Assembly (NCBI GenBank): GCA_029239415.1
Contig: JAQZAY010000083.1
Span: 1-12,687, forward strand
DNA: 12,687 nt
Source of the DNA: Pseudomonas sp.
GTDB lineage: Bacteria > Pseudomonadota > Gammaproteobacteria > Pseudomonadales > Pseudomonadaceae
Direction: 5' to 3'
Every line of letters begins with the position of its first letter. Position 1 is the stretch's first letter. The position numbers were made by a program, and so were the translations under genes. Positions 1 to 6,939 of the stretch are shown piece after piece. The notes under the pieces were generated by a model. That model was not told the DNA's origin, did not search any database, and was given only the letters and a program-made list of their open reading frames with translations.

Positions 1-1998
1 CAGGTTCTTGCACGAAAATGGCGTCCGCGCTCGTTCCGCGAAATGGTCGGCCAGACCCATGTGCTCAAGGCCCTGATCAACGCGCTGGACAACCAGCGCC
101 TGCACCATGCCTACCTGTTCACCGGGACCCGCGGGGTGGGCAAGACCACCATCGCGCGCATCATCGCCAAGTGCCTGAACTGCGAGACCGGCATCACCTC
201 CACGCCTTGCGGCAGCTGCTCGGTGTGCCGGGAGATCGACGAAGGCCGCTTCGTCGACCTGATCGAGATCGACGCCGCCAGCCGCACCAAGGTCGAGGAC
301 ACCCGCGAGCTGCTCGACAACGTGCAGTACGCCCCGAGCCGCGGGCGCTTCAAGGTCTACCTGATCGACGAAGTGCACATGCTCTCGAGCCACTCGTTCA
401 ACGCCTTGCTCAAGACCCTGGAAGAGCCGCCGCCCTACGTCAAGTTCATCCTGGCCACCACCGACCCGCAAAAGCTGCCGGCGACCATCCTGTCGCGCTG
501 CCTGCAGTTCTCGTTGAAGAACATGACCCCCGAGCGCGTGGTCGAGCACCTGAGCCATGTGCTCGGCGCCGAGAACGTGCCGTTCGAGCCCGATGCCCTG
601 TGGCTGCTCGGGCGCGCCGCCGATGGCTCGATGCGCGATGCCATGAGCCTCACCGACCAGGCCATCGCCTTCGGCGAAGGCAAGGTCCTGGCCGCCGACG
701 TGCGGGCCATGCTCGGCACCCTCGACCATGGGCAGGTGTACGGTGTGCTGCAGGCGCTGCTCGAGGGCGATGCCCGCGCGTTGCTCGAGGCGGTGCGCCA
801 GCTGGCCGAGCAGGGCCCTGACTGGAGCGGCGTGCTGGCCGAGATGCTCAACGTGCTGCACCGGGTGGCGATCGCCCAGGCGCTGCCCGAGGCGGTGGAC
901 AACGGCCAGGGCGATCGCGAGCGGGTGCTGGCGCTGGCGTCGGCGCTGCCGGCCGAGGATGTGCAGTTCTATTACCAGATGGGCCTGATCGGTCGTCGTG
1001 ACCTGCCGCTGGCGCCGGATCCGCGAAGCGGCTTCGAGATGGTGCTGCTGCGCATGCTGGCGTTCCGGCCGGCCGATGCTGACGATGCGCCGAGACCGGT
1101 ACTAAAGCCGGTGGGGATCAGCCAGGCCACAGCTGATTCCACAGGTGCGGTGGCAGCGGCGGCGACCGTCGCGCCGTCGACCGTCAAGGCCGCGGTGCAG
1201 CCGCCCGCGCCGGTGGCGATGCCGCAGCGTGAGCCAGAGCCAGAGCCAGAGCCGGTCCGCAAGCCGGTCGTCGATCAGCCTGGAGAACACATCGACCTGC
1301 CGTGGAATGACCCGGTGTCAGCGCCTGTGGCTACTGCTCCCGAGTCAGTCGCGGTACCCGCTGCGGCTGCCGCCGGCCAGCCCGGCGCGCATGAGCCGCC
1401 GCCGCTCGAAGACGATGGCTACAACCCGGCAGGCATGGACCGCGACGACGAGCCGCCGCTGGACGAGGACTACTACGCGCCGGAAGTCGACCCCGTCGGC
1501 TTCAGCTACCTCGACGAGCTGGCCGAGCACGTGCATGAGCCCGACGAGGTAGCCAATGTCCCGGAACCGTTGCCAGCGTCGCAACCGGCCACCGGCCTGG
1601 CCCTGCAATGGCTGGAATTATTCCCACAGTTGCCGATCTCAGGGATGACCGGCAATATCGCTGCGAACTGTAGCCTTATTGCCATGAATGGCGATGACTG
1701 GCTGCTGCACCTGGACCCGGCGCAGGGCGCCTTGTTCAACAGCACCCAGCAGCGGCGCCTGAACGAGGCGCTCGACCAGCACTTCGGCCGCTCCATCCGT
1801 CTGTCGATCGAACTGGTGCGCCCCGAGCAGGAGACCCCCGCTCAGGCCGCCGCGCGCAAGCGCGCCGAGCGCCAGCGCGAGGCCGAGGAGGCGATCGACA
1901 GCGATCCGCTCATCCAGCAGATGATCCGCCAGTTCGGCGCCACCGTGCGCCAGGATAGTATTGAACCTGTAGACGCCCTGGTCAGCCAGGGCCAGTGA
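1..1998 (+). CDS. dnaX: DNA polymerase III subunits tau/gamma (clamp loader), 5' end cut by window edge
   Basis: ATPase of the clamp loader, which opens the beta clamp and, in the tau form, ties polymerase cores and DnaB helicase together. The open frame already runs at base 1 (Q-V-L-A-R-K-W-R-P-R-S-F), so the true start lies just outside; DnaX proteins normally begin M-S-Y-Q-V-L, so about three codons are missing. The ATG at 43 would delete a conserved stretch and is not the start. Counting from base 1: Walker A GTRGVGKT at 42-49, a zinc module with Cys 61, 70, 73 and 76 (plus Cys 58), Walker B LIDEVH at 121-126, and the SRC motif at 165-167. After about residue 355 comes a Pro/Ala/Glu-rich linker with an (EP)4 run, then a tau-type C-terminal region (about 530-665). 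The 665 visible residues match full-length tau. No A-AAA-AAG slippery heptamer is present. ybaB follows after 62 bp, probably co-transcribed. Confidence 0.97.
   Translation, partial: QVLARKWRPRSFREMVGQTHVLKALINALDNQRLHHAYLFTGTRGVGKTTIARIIAKCLNCETGITSTPCGSCSVCREIDEGRFVDLIEIDAASRTKVEDTRELLDNVQYAPSRGRFKVYLIDEVHMLSSHSFNALLKTLEEPPPYVKFILATTDPQKLPATILSRCLQFSLKNMTPERVVEHLSHVLGAENVPFEPDALWLLGRAADGSMRDAMSLTDQAIAFGEGKVLAADVRAMLGTLDHGQVYGVLQALLEGDARALLEAVRQLAEQGPDWSGVLAEMLNVLHRVAIAQALPEAVDNGQGDRERVLALASALPAEDVQFYYQMGLIGRRDLPLAPDPRSGFEMVLLRMLAFRPADADDAPRPVLKPVGISQATADSTGAVAAAATVAPSTVKAAVQPPAPVAMPQREPEPEPEPVRKPVVDQPGEHIDLPWNDPVSAPVATAPESVAVPAAAAAGQPGAHEPPPLEDDGYNPAGMDRDDEPPLDEDYYAPEVDPVGFSYLDELAEHVHEPDEVANVPEPLPASQPATGLALQWLELFPQLPISGMTGNIAANCSLIAMNGDDWLLHLDPAQGALFNSTQQRRLNEALDQHFGRSIRLSIELVRPEQETPAQAAARKRAERQREAEEAIDSDPLIQQMIRQFGATVRQDSIEPVDALVSQGQ
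1231..1254 (+). repeat. Short tandem hexamer repeat inside dnaX
   Basis: Three exact copies of GAGCCA followed by one GAGCCG, encoding Glu-Pro four times in the flexible linker of DnaX. The unit is a multiple of three, so a gain or loss of copies would only change linker length. Confidence 0.85.
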
Positions 1999-2060
1999 CT
2001 TGATGAATCATGCGGCCGGCCCTGTCGTCCGCATCACGTAACCCGATCGAGGATTTCCCC

Positions 2061-2387
2061 ATGATGAAAGGTGGCATGGCAGGCCTGATGAAGCAGGCCC
2101 AGCAGATGCAGGAAAAAATGGCCAAGATGCAGGAAGAACTGGCCAATGCCGAAGTGACCGGCCAGTCCGGCGCCGGCCTGGTCAGCGTGGTGATGACCGG
2201 TCGCCACGACGTCAAGCGCATCAGCCTCGACGACAGCCTGATGCAGGAAGACAAGGACGTGCTCGAGGACCTGATCGCCGCCGCCGTCAACGACGCCGTG
2301 CGCAAGGTCGAGCAGAACAGCCAGGAAAAGATGGGCGGCATGACCGCCGGCATGCAGTTGCCGCCGGGCTTCAAGATGCCGTTCTAA
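2061..2387 (+). CDS. ybaB: YbaB/EbfC family nucleoid-associated DNA-binding protein
   Basis: A 108-residue protein with the typical YbaB layout: an N-terminal Met/Gln/Lys-rich amphipathic helix ([18 protein letters not shown], about residues 10-27), a central beta-sheet with [18 protein letters not shown], a second helix, and a Gly/Met-rich tail ending LPPGFKMPF. Family members form dimers that bind DNA, and the gene commonly lies between dnaX and recR, as here. The ATG at 2061 is chosen because a GAGGA ribosome-binding site lies at 2049-2053, seven bases upstream, and the family begins M-M-K-G-G-M. An upstream in-frame ATG at 2010 would add 17 unconserved residues and has no good ribosome-binding site. 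A terminator follows 20 bp after the stop, so dnaX-ybaB probably forms one unit. The exact cellular role of the family is still poorly defined. Confidence 0.95.
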   Translation: MMKGGMAGLMKQAQQMQEKMAKMQEELANAEVTGQSGAGLVSVVMTGRHDVKRISLDDSLMQEDKDVLEDLIAAAVNDAVRKVEQNSQEKMGGMTAGMQLPPGFKMPF

Positions 2388-2407
2388 GCGGTATCGCGCG
2401 TGACCCC

Positions 2408-2450
2408 ATGGGAGCACCGGCCGCAAGGCGGGTGCTCCCATTCTTGTTTT
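2408..2450 (+). terminator. Rho-independent terminator after ybaB
   Basis: A perfect 11-bp inverted repeat, ATGGGAGCACC (2408-2418) and GGTGCTCCCAT (2431-2441), encloses a 12-nt loop and is followed directly by a T-rich tract TTCTTGTTTT to 2450. The shape is that of a classical intrinsic terminator for dnaX-ybaB. It implies that recR is expressed by read-through or from its own promoter in the 35 bp that follow, where I see no convincing sigma-70 hexamers. Confidence 0.88.
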
Positions 2451-2484
2451 ATCCGTACCCGATGAATTGGCAGGCCCACATACC

Positions 2485-3087
2485 ATGAGTTTCAGCCCCC
2501 TGATCCGCCAACTGATCGACGCCTTGCGCATCTTGCCCGGCGTCGGCCAGAAAACCGCCCAGCGCATGGCGCTGCAACTGCTCGAGCGCGATCGCAGCGG
2601 CGGCGCGCGCCTGGCACAGGCGCTGAGCCAGGCCATGGAGGGCGTAGGGCACTGCCGCCAGTGCCGTACGCTGACCGAGCAGGAGCTCTGCCCGCAATGC
2701 GCCGACCCACGCCGCGACGACACCCTGCTGTGCGTGGTGGAGGGGCCGATGGACGTGTATGCGGTGGAGCAGACCGGTTACCGCGGGCGCTACTTCGTGC
2801 TCAAGGGGCACCTGTCGCCGCTGGACGGGCTGGGGCCCGATGCGATCGGTATCCCGCAACTGATGCAGCGGATCCAGGAGCAAGGGAGCTTCAGCGAAGT
2901 GATCCTGGCGACCAACCCGACGGTGGAAGGCGAGGCGACCGCCCACTACATCGCCCAGCTGCTGGCGGACAAGGGCCTGGTGGCGTCGCGGATCGCCCAT
3001 GGCGTGCCGCTGGGCGGGGAGCTGGAGCTGGTGGATGGCGGGACGCTGGCGCATTCATTTGCGGGGCGCCGGCCGATTTCGTTGTAG
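2485..3087 (+). CDS. recR: Recombination mediator protein RecR
   Basis: RecR works with RecO (and RecF) to load RecA on SSB-coated single-stranded gaps. The 200-residue product has the expected order of parts. A helix-hairpin-helix region lies at about residues 10-30 ([15 protein letters not shown]). A C4 zinc finger uses Cys 57, 60, 69 and 72. A Toprim domain opens with [10 protein letters not shown] at 81-90. The C-terminal segment [19 protein letters not shown] is the conserved Walker-B-like region. The ATG at 2485 gives the family N-terminus [14 protein letters not shown]; a TTG six codons upstream is in frame but unlikely. The ribosome-binding site is weak (CAGG about ten bases upstream). 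recR sits behind the ybaB terminator and converges on apt, with a shared hairpin 31 bp after its stop. Confidence 0.97.
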   Translation: MSFSPLIRQLIDALRILPGVGQKTAQRMALQLLERDRSGGARLAQALSQAMEGVGHCRQCRTLTEQELCPQCADPRRDDTLLCVVEGPMDVYAVEQTGYRGRYFVLKGHLSPLDGLGPDAIGIPQLMQRIQEQGSFSEVILATNPTVEGEATAHYIAQLLADKGLVASRIAHGVPLGGELELVDGGTLAHSFAGRRPISL

Positions 3088-3118
3088 AGCCGCGGGCTCA
3101 AGTTCAGCGCTGGGCCTG

Positions 3119-3146
3119 TGTATGAGCGGGCAAGCCCGCTCATACA
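3119..3146. terminator. REP-like perfect hairpin between convergent recR and apt
   Basis: A perfect 13-bp inverted repeat, TGTATGAGCGGGC (3119-3131) and GCCCGCTCATACA (3134-3146), is separated by only AA. It lies 31 bp past the recR stop and 3 bp past the apt stop on the other strand. The GAGCGGG...CCCGCTC core with TGTA/TACA flanks resembles REP palindromes of the P. putida group. Neither side has a T-tract, so a role as a two-way terminator or 3'-end mRNA stabiliser is inferred from position and stem strength. Confidence 0.65.
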
Positions 3147-3149
3147 GGA

Positions 3150-3698
3150 TCAGTATTCGGTCAACAGGAACTCCGTCAGGCAGAACGTCGGCACGCCGCT
3201 GTTCTGCAACCGGCGCGAGCCTTCGAGCTCGGGCAGGTCGATGATCGCCGCTGCCTCGAACACCTGGGCGCCCGTGCGGCGGATCAGGTTGGTCGCGGCC
3301 AGCAAGGTGCCGCCGGTGGCGATCAGGTCGTCGAACAGCACCACCGAGTCGCCTTCGCACAAGCTGTCGGCATGCACTTCCAGGAAGGCTTCGCCGTATT
3401 CGGTCTGGTAGCCCTCGGACAGCACGTGGGCGGGCAGCTTGCCCTGCTTGCGGAACAGGATCAGCGGCTTGTTCAACTGGTGGGCGATGATCGATCCGAT
3501 CAGGAAGCCGCGCGCATCCATGGCGCCGATGTGGCTGAACTCGGCCTCGACATACCGTTCGATGAACTGGTCGGCGACGTAGCGCAGGCCACGTGGCGAC
3601 TGGAACAGCGGGGTGATGTCACGAAAGATCACGCCCGGCTTGGGAAAGTCCGGTACAGGGCGGATCAGGGCTTTGAGGTCGAAGGTGTCGCTGTGCAT
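3150..3698 (-). CDS. apt: Adenine phosphoribosyltransferase
   Basis: Cytosolic purine-salvage enzyme that joins adenine and PRPP to give AMP and pyrophosphate. The 182-residue length is normal for bacterial Apt. Diagnostic features are the N-terminal [16 protein letters not shown] (residues 16-31), the [11 protein letters not shown] segment (58-68), the RKQGKLP stretch (83-89), and the PRPP-binding signature [13 protein letters not shown] at 119-131 with its adjacent acidic pair. The ATG at 3698 has an AGGA ribosome-binding site about ten bases upstream. The gene lies 54 bp downstream of anr on the same strand. That gap holds a good -10 hexamer, so apt probably has its own promoter. The end of the gene almost touches the convergent hairpin. 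Adenine salvage has no obvious link with the respiratory genes upstream. Confidence 0.97.
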   Translation of the reverse strand: MHSDTFDLKALIRPVPDFPKPGVIFRDITPLFQSPRGLRYVADQFIERYVEAEFSHIGAMDARGFLIGSIIAHQLNKPLILFRKQGKLPAHVLSEGYQTEYGEAFLEVHADSLCEGDSVVLFDDLIATGGTLLAATNLIRRTGAQVFEAAAIIDLPELEGSRRLQNSGVPTFCLTEFLLTEY

Positions 3699-3730
3699 GG
3701 GGCGGGTATCCTGAAAAACGAATGCCCGCC

Positions 3731-3736
3731 AGTATA
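3731..3736 (-). promoter_or_regulatory. Putative -10 box of an apt promoter
   Basis: On the minus strand the hexamer TATACT (5 of 6 matches to TATAAT) lies 32 bp upstream of the apt start, inside the 54-bp anr-apt gap. The -35 position, about 16-18 bp further upstream and at the anr 3' end, shows no strong TTGACA match, so the assignment is tentative. Confidence 0.4.
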
Positions 3737-3752
3737 ACCGGTCTGCGCCGAC

Positions 3753-4487
3753 TCAGGCCTCCATTGCGCCACCCGCCAGTGCACACAGCTGGATCGGATC
3801 GAGGATATGCACCTCCTTGCCCTCCGCGCTGATCAGGCCGTTCTGCTGGAAGCGGGTGAACACCCGCGAGACGGTTTCCACCGCCAGGCCCAGGTAGTTG
3901 CCGATTTCGTTGCGCGACATGCTCAGGCGGAACTGCCTGGACGAATAGCCACGGGCGCGAAAGCGCGCCGACAGGTTGACCAGGAACGTGGCGATCCGCT
4001 CATCGGCAGTCTTTTTCGACAGCAACAGCATCATTTGCTGGTCATCGCGGATTTCCCGGCTCATCACCCGCATCAGTTGCCGGCGCAACTGCGGCAGTTG
4101 CACCGAGAGCTCGTCGAGGCGGTCGAAGGGGATCTCGCATACCGAAGTGGTTTCCTGGGCCTGGGCAGAGACCGGGTAGGCCTCGGCGTCCATGCCCGAC
4201 AGCCCGACCAGCTCGCTGGGCAGGTGGAAGCCGGTGATCTGCTCCTCGCCGGCGTCGCTCAGGCTGAAGGTCTTCAACGCGCCGGAGCGGACCGCGTAGA
4301 CCGAGCCGAATGGGTCACCCTGGCGGAACAGGAACTCGCCTTTCTTCAGCGGGCGTCCGCGCTTGACGATGTCATCGAGTGCGTCCATGTCCTCGAGGTC
4401 GAGGGACAACGGAAGGCACAGGGGGGCCAGGCTGCAATCCTTGCAATGGGCCTGGCTGTTGACGCGCAGTTTGACTGGCTCGGGCAT
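3753..4487 (-). CDS. anr: Anr, FNR-type oxygen-sensing transcriptional regulator
   Basis: Global regulator of the shift to low oxygen: a [4Fe-4S] cluster holds the active dimer together and oxygen destroys it. The 244-residue protein is colinear with Anr/FNR. Cluster ligands are Cys 15, 18 and 24 in the N-terminal C-x2-C-x5-C motif plus Cys 117 in [11 protein letters not shown] cyclic-nucleotide-binding-type beta-barrel spans about 45-125, the dimerisation helix about 125-155, and the winged helix-turn-helix about 190-240. The recognition helix carries E204, S207 and R208 (VETVSR), the FNR triad that reads TTGAT. The start at 4487 has AAGGA eight bases upstream and gives the family N-terminus [18 protein letters not shown]; longer upstream extensions lack similarity. 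It lies 98 bp downstream of hemN, its probable target. P. putida strains can carry Anr paralogues; proximity to hemN and cco genes marks this as the main one. Confidence 0.97.
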   Translation of the reverse strand: MPEPVKLRVNSQAHCKDCSLAPLCLPLSLDLEDMDALDDIVKRGRPLKKGEFLFRQGDPFGSVYAVRSGALKTFSLSDAGEEQITGFHLPSELVGLSGMDAEAYPVSAQAQETTSVCEIPFDRLDELSVQLPQLRRQLMRVMSREIRDDQQMMLLLSKKTADERIATFLVNLSARFRARGYSSRQFRLSMSRNEIGNYLGLAVETVSRVFTRFQQNGLISAEGKEVHILDPIQLCALAGGAMEA

Positions 4488-4585
4488 TCGATCGATCCTT
4501 GTGGAAAAACACACATAAGCCGTAAGGGTAACCCACGGGGCCTGGGCAGACCAGTGTGCGCTTCCTGCGCGGACATCCTCCCGGG

Positions 4586-5968
4586 TCAGATCACCCGCGA
4601 AAAACGCTGGCGGTCGTGCAGCGCAAGGTAGGCGTCGAAGACCATGCACACCGAGCGCACCAGCAGCCGGCCGGCCGGCAGCACCCTGATGCCCGTGGCA
4701 TCCAGGCTGATCAGCCCGTCCTGGTGCATGGCCTGCAACTGCGGCCAGAGTGCCTTGAAATAATCGGCGAAATCGATGGCGAACGCCTGTTCGATGGTGC
4801 TGAAGTCGAGCTCGAAATGGCAGATCAGCTGCTGGATCACCGCCCGGCGCAAGCGATCGTCCTGGTTGCACAGCAGCCCCCGCTGGGTCGCCAGCTGCCC
4901 GTCGCAAAGGGCGGCCTGATAGGTGTTCAGGTCGCTGCTGTTCTGGCAGTACAGGTCGCCGACCTGGCTGATCGCCGATACCCCCAGGCCAATGAGGTCG
5001 CAGTGGCCGTGTGTGGTGTAGCCCTGGAAGTTGCGTTGCAGGGTACCTTCTTCCTGGGCGATGGCCAGTTCGTCGTCGGGCAGGGCGAAATGGTCCATGC
5101 CGATGTAGCGATAGCCCGCCGTGGTGAGCTGCTCGATGGTGGCTTGCAGCATGTCGAGCTTGGCCGCCGGCGACGGCAATTCGCTGTTGTCGATGCGTCG
5201 CTGGGGCATGAAGCGCTCGGGCAGGTGCGCATAGTTGAACACCGAGAGCCGGTCGGGCTGCAGCCGGATGACTTCGTCGACGGTGCGCGCAAAACCCTGC
5301 GGCGTCTGCCTGGGCAAGCCGTAGATGAGGTCGAGGTTGACCGAGCGGAACTGCAGGGTGCGCGAGGCCTCGATGAGGGTGCGGGTCTGCTCCAGGCTCT
5401 GCAGGCGGTTGACGGCCCGCTGCACCGCCGGGTCCAGGTCCTGCACCCCGAGGCTCACGCGGTTGAAGCCCAGCTCGCGCAGCAGGCCCATGGTCGACCA
5501 GTCGGCTTCGCGAGGGTCGATCTCGATGCCGTAGTCGCCCGAGTCATCCTCGAGCAGGCTGAAGTGCTCGCGCAGGCGCGCCATCAGCTGGCGCAGTTCC
5601 GGGTGGCTGAGAAAGGTCGGGGTGCCGCCGCCCAAGTGCAACTGCTCCACGCGCTGCCCGGGGTCGAGGTGGCAGGCGACCAGCTGGATTTCCTGCTCCA
5701 GGCGCTGCAGATAGGGCAGCGCGCGCCCGCGGTCCTTGGTGATCACCTTGTTGCAGGCGCAGTAGTAGCAGATGTTGGCGCAGAACGGCACATGCAGGTA
5801 CAGCGACAGCGGGCGCGCTGAGCGGCGGCTCTCGCGCAGGGCATGCAGCAGGTCGAAGGAGCCGACCTCGCTGTGCAGTTGCACGGCGGTCGGGTAGGAG
5901 GTGTAGCGTGGCCCGGCCAGGTCGTAGCGGCGGATCAGGTCGGAGTCCCAACGAAGGTCGTCGAGCAT
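4586..5968 (-). CDS. hemN: Oxygen-independent coproporphyrinogen III dehydrogenase (radical SAM)
   Basis: Converts coproporphyrinogen III to protoporphyrinogen IX without oxygen, using S-adenosylmethionine radical chemistry, and so keeps haem synthesis going at low oxygen. The 460-residue length fits true HemN. The radical-SAM cluster motif C-x3-C-x2-C is Cys 63, 67 and 70, followed by the extra Cys 72 typical of HemN (CYYCAC). The SAM-binding GGGTPT lies at 113-118, and the N-terminal [15 protein letters not shown] (residues 14-28) matches the conserved substrate-side segment that distinguishes HemN from HemW. The start at 5968 gives this N-terminus; the ribosome-binding site is modest (GGGAA about eight bases upstream). 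An Anr box sits 62-75 bp upstream of the start, so Anr activation under oxygen limitation is strongly predicted. anr follows on the same strand after 98 bp. Confidence 0.97.
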   Translation of the reverse strand: MLDDLRWDSDLIRRYDLAGPRYTSYPTAVQLHSEVGSFDLLHALRESRRSARPLSLYLHVPFCANICYYCACNKVITKDRGRALPYLQRLEQEIQLVACHLDPGQRVEQLHLGGGTPTFLSHPELRQLMARLREHFSLLEDDSGDYGIEIDPREADWSTMGLLRELGFNRVSLGVQDLDPAVQRAVNRLQSLEQTRTLIEASRTLQFRSVNLDLIYGLPRQTPQGFARTVDEVIRLQPDRLSVFNYAHLPERFMPQRRIDNSELPSPAAKLDMLQATIEQLTTAGYRYIGMDHFALPDDELAIAQEEGTLQRNFQGYTTHGHCDLIGLGVSAISQVGDLYCQNSSDLNTYQAALCDGQLATQRGLLCNQDDRLRRAVIQQLICHFELDFSTIEQAFAIDFADYFKALWPQLQAMHQDGLISLDATGIRVLPAGRLLVRSVCMVFDAYLALHDRQRFSRVI

Positions 5969-6001
5969 GTGGCGGTTCCCGGGGATAGCAGCGGTCTGCG
6001 C

Positions 6002-6007
6002 AGTCTA
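6002..6007 (-). promoter_or_regulatory. Putative -10 box of the Anr-dependent hemN promoter
   Basis: On the minus strand TAGACT matches TATAAT at four of six bases, including the key first T, second A and last T. If transcription starts seven bases downstream, at about 5995, the Anr dyad centre (between 6036 and 6037) falls exactly at -41.5, the class II FNR spacing. No -35 hexamer is needed there because the activator site replaces it. The leader before hemN would be about 27 nt. Confidence 0.6.
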
Positions 6008-6029
6008 GGGACCGCCGCAGGGCCCGGTG

Positions 6030-6043
6030 TTGATTTGAATCAA
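6030..6043 (-). promoter_or_regulatory. Anr/FNR box upstream of hemN
   Basis: TTGAT-TTGA-ATCAA is a perfect match to the FNR/Anr consensus TTGAT-N4-ATCAA. It is the core of a longer perfect dyad (6024-6049) with 11-bp arms CCGGTGTTGAT and ATCAACACCGG. It lies one base past the SafE-like stop codon and 62-75 bp before hemN. Anr, encoded two genes downstream on the same strand, is the expected activator; Dnr-type regulators recognise nearly the same sequence. Confidence 0.9.
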
Positions 6044-6050
6044 CACCGGT

Positions 6051-6734
6051 TTAGTGGCCCATCAGCCAGTGCTGGTGCGGGCCAGGCAGGGTCCACAGGC
6101 CGAACAGGATCACCAGCACGCCGCCGGTCATGCGCACGCTGCGCTGGCGCAGCAGGCCGATGACACGGTCGGCGGCAAGCCCGGTCGCCAGCAGGACGGG
6201 CCAGGTGCCCAGGCCGAACGCCAGCATCAGCGCTGCACTGTCCACGGCATTGCCCTGGCTCGCGGCCCAGAACAGGGTGCTGTAGACCAGCCCGCACGGC
6301 AGCCATCCCCAGAGTGCACCCAGCAGCAGCGCGCGGGGCAGGCTGGACACCGGCAGCAAGCGCGTGGCCGCCGGCTGGACATGCCGCCACAGGCCGCGGC
6401 CCACTGCCTCGACGCGAGTCAGGCCGCTCCACCAGCCGGCCAGGTACAAGCCCATGGCGATCAGCAGCAGGCCCGCCGTCACCCGCAGGCCGAACGCCAC
6501 CGGGCTGTTGGCCAGGGCCCAGCCGGCCAGGCCCAGCAACAGGCCGGCCAGGGCATAGCTCAGCACTCGCCCGACGTTGTAGGCCAGCAGCAGGCGCAGG
6601 CGGCGGCTGCGTTGCTCGGGCGGTATGGCCAGGGTAAGGGCGCCCATCAGGCCGCCGCACATGCCCAGGCAATGGCCACCCCCGAGCAGGCCGAGGATCA
6701 GCGCCGAGCCCAGCAGGGGCAGCAGGTCAGGCAT
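6051..6734 (-). CDS. SafE/UreH-like integral membrane protein (TauE/SafE superfamily), cbb3-linked
   Basis: A 227-residue, very hydrophobic inner-membrane protein with about six predicted transmembrane segments (roughly 4-36, 46-74, 78-100, 134-160, 165-190 and 200-215). It resembles the 'sulfite exporter TauE/SafE' or UreH-like group that often follows ccoS in proteobacteria; no transport activity can be read from the sequence. Notable residues are the first-segment motif GGGHCLGMCGG (His 21, Cys 22, Met 25, Cys 26), a Pro-Cys-Gly at 146-148 inside a membrane helix, and a short tail with His 220, 222 and 227. These are plausible metal or thiol sites, which suits a copper-related role in oxidase assembly, but that is inference. 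The ATG at 6734 gives the conserved N-terminus and overlaps the end of ccoS by 8 bp, indicating translational coupling. A hemN promoter follows immediately. Confidence 0.88.
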   Translation of the reverse strand: MPDLLPLLGSALILGLLGGGHCLGMCGGLMGALTLAIPPEQRSRRLRLLLAYNVGRVLSYALAGLLLGLAGWALANSPVAFGLRVTAGLLLIAMGLYLAGWWSGLTRVEAVGRGLWRHVQPAATRLLPVSSLPRALLLGALWGWLPCGLVYSTLFWAASQGNAVDSAALMLAFGLGTWPVLLATGLAADRVIGLLRQRSVRMTGGVLVILFGLWTLPGPHQHWLMGH

Positions 6735-6939
6735 GGGGGGTGCCGCCCTTGTCGCCGGCTTTGCGCTCGGCCTGGGGCAGGGCGCCCTGGTGACGAGGGT
6801 CCTGGTCGTCGAACAGGATGCTGTGGGCCGGGCCTTCGAGGTCATCGTACTGGCCGCTGTCCACGGCCCAGAAGAAGATGTACACGGCAACGCCGACGAT
6901 CAGCAGGGCGGCCGGGATCATGATGTAGAGGGCGGGCAT
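6727..6939 (-). CDS. ccoS: cbb3-type cytochrome oxidase assembly protein CcoS
   Basis: Small membrane protein of 70 residues needed for maturation of active cbb3 oxidase; in other bacteria its loss leaves the oxidase without proper cofactors. It has the family shape: one N-terminal transmembrane helix (about residues 5-25, MPALYIMIPAALLIVGVAVY), then FFWAVDSGQYDDLEGPAHSIL (22-42), the conserved CcoS/FixS signature with an acidic patch, then a hydrophilic tail. The start at 6939 has a good AGGAG seven bases upstream. The first 22 bp overlap the end of ccoI and the last 8 bp overlap the start of the SafE-like gene, so the three are packed as one translationally coupled run. Confidence 0.95.
   Translation of the reverse strand: MPALYIMIPAALLIVGVAVYIFFWAVDSGQYDDLEGPAHSILFDDQDPRHQGALPQAERKAGDKGGTPHA

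Noticed and set aside
18..821. A 267-codon plus-strand frame overlapping dnaX
   Set aside because: Arg/Pro/Ala-rich out-of-frame reading of dnaX, whose own frame has Walker A, zinc and Walker B motifs in order.
2444..2484. A sigma-70 promoter for recR just after the ybaB terminator
   Set aside because: TTGTTT could serve as a -35, but nothing resembling TATAAT occurs 16-18 bp downstream of it.
3704..3752. A terminator between anr and apt
   Set aside because: A TTTTT run exists on the minus strand, but the stem before it is only four pairs including a wobble, too weak to call.
4488..4907. N-terminal extension of anr upstream of 4487
   Set aside because: The extension reads antisense-like, Arg/Ala/Gly-rich sequence through the hemN 3' end. 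The shorter start has a good ribosome-binding site and the exact Anr N-terminus.
4556..5821. A 421-codon open frame on the plus strand, opposite hemN
   Set aside because: Its composition is that of an antisense shadow (runs of Gln, Val, Ala and Asp), it has no recognisable motif, and hemN on the minus strand has intact radical-SAM signatures.
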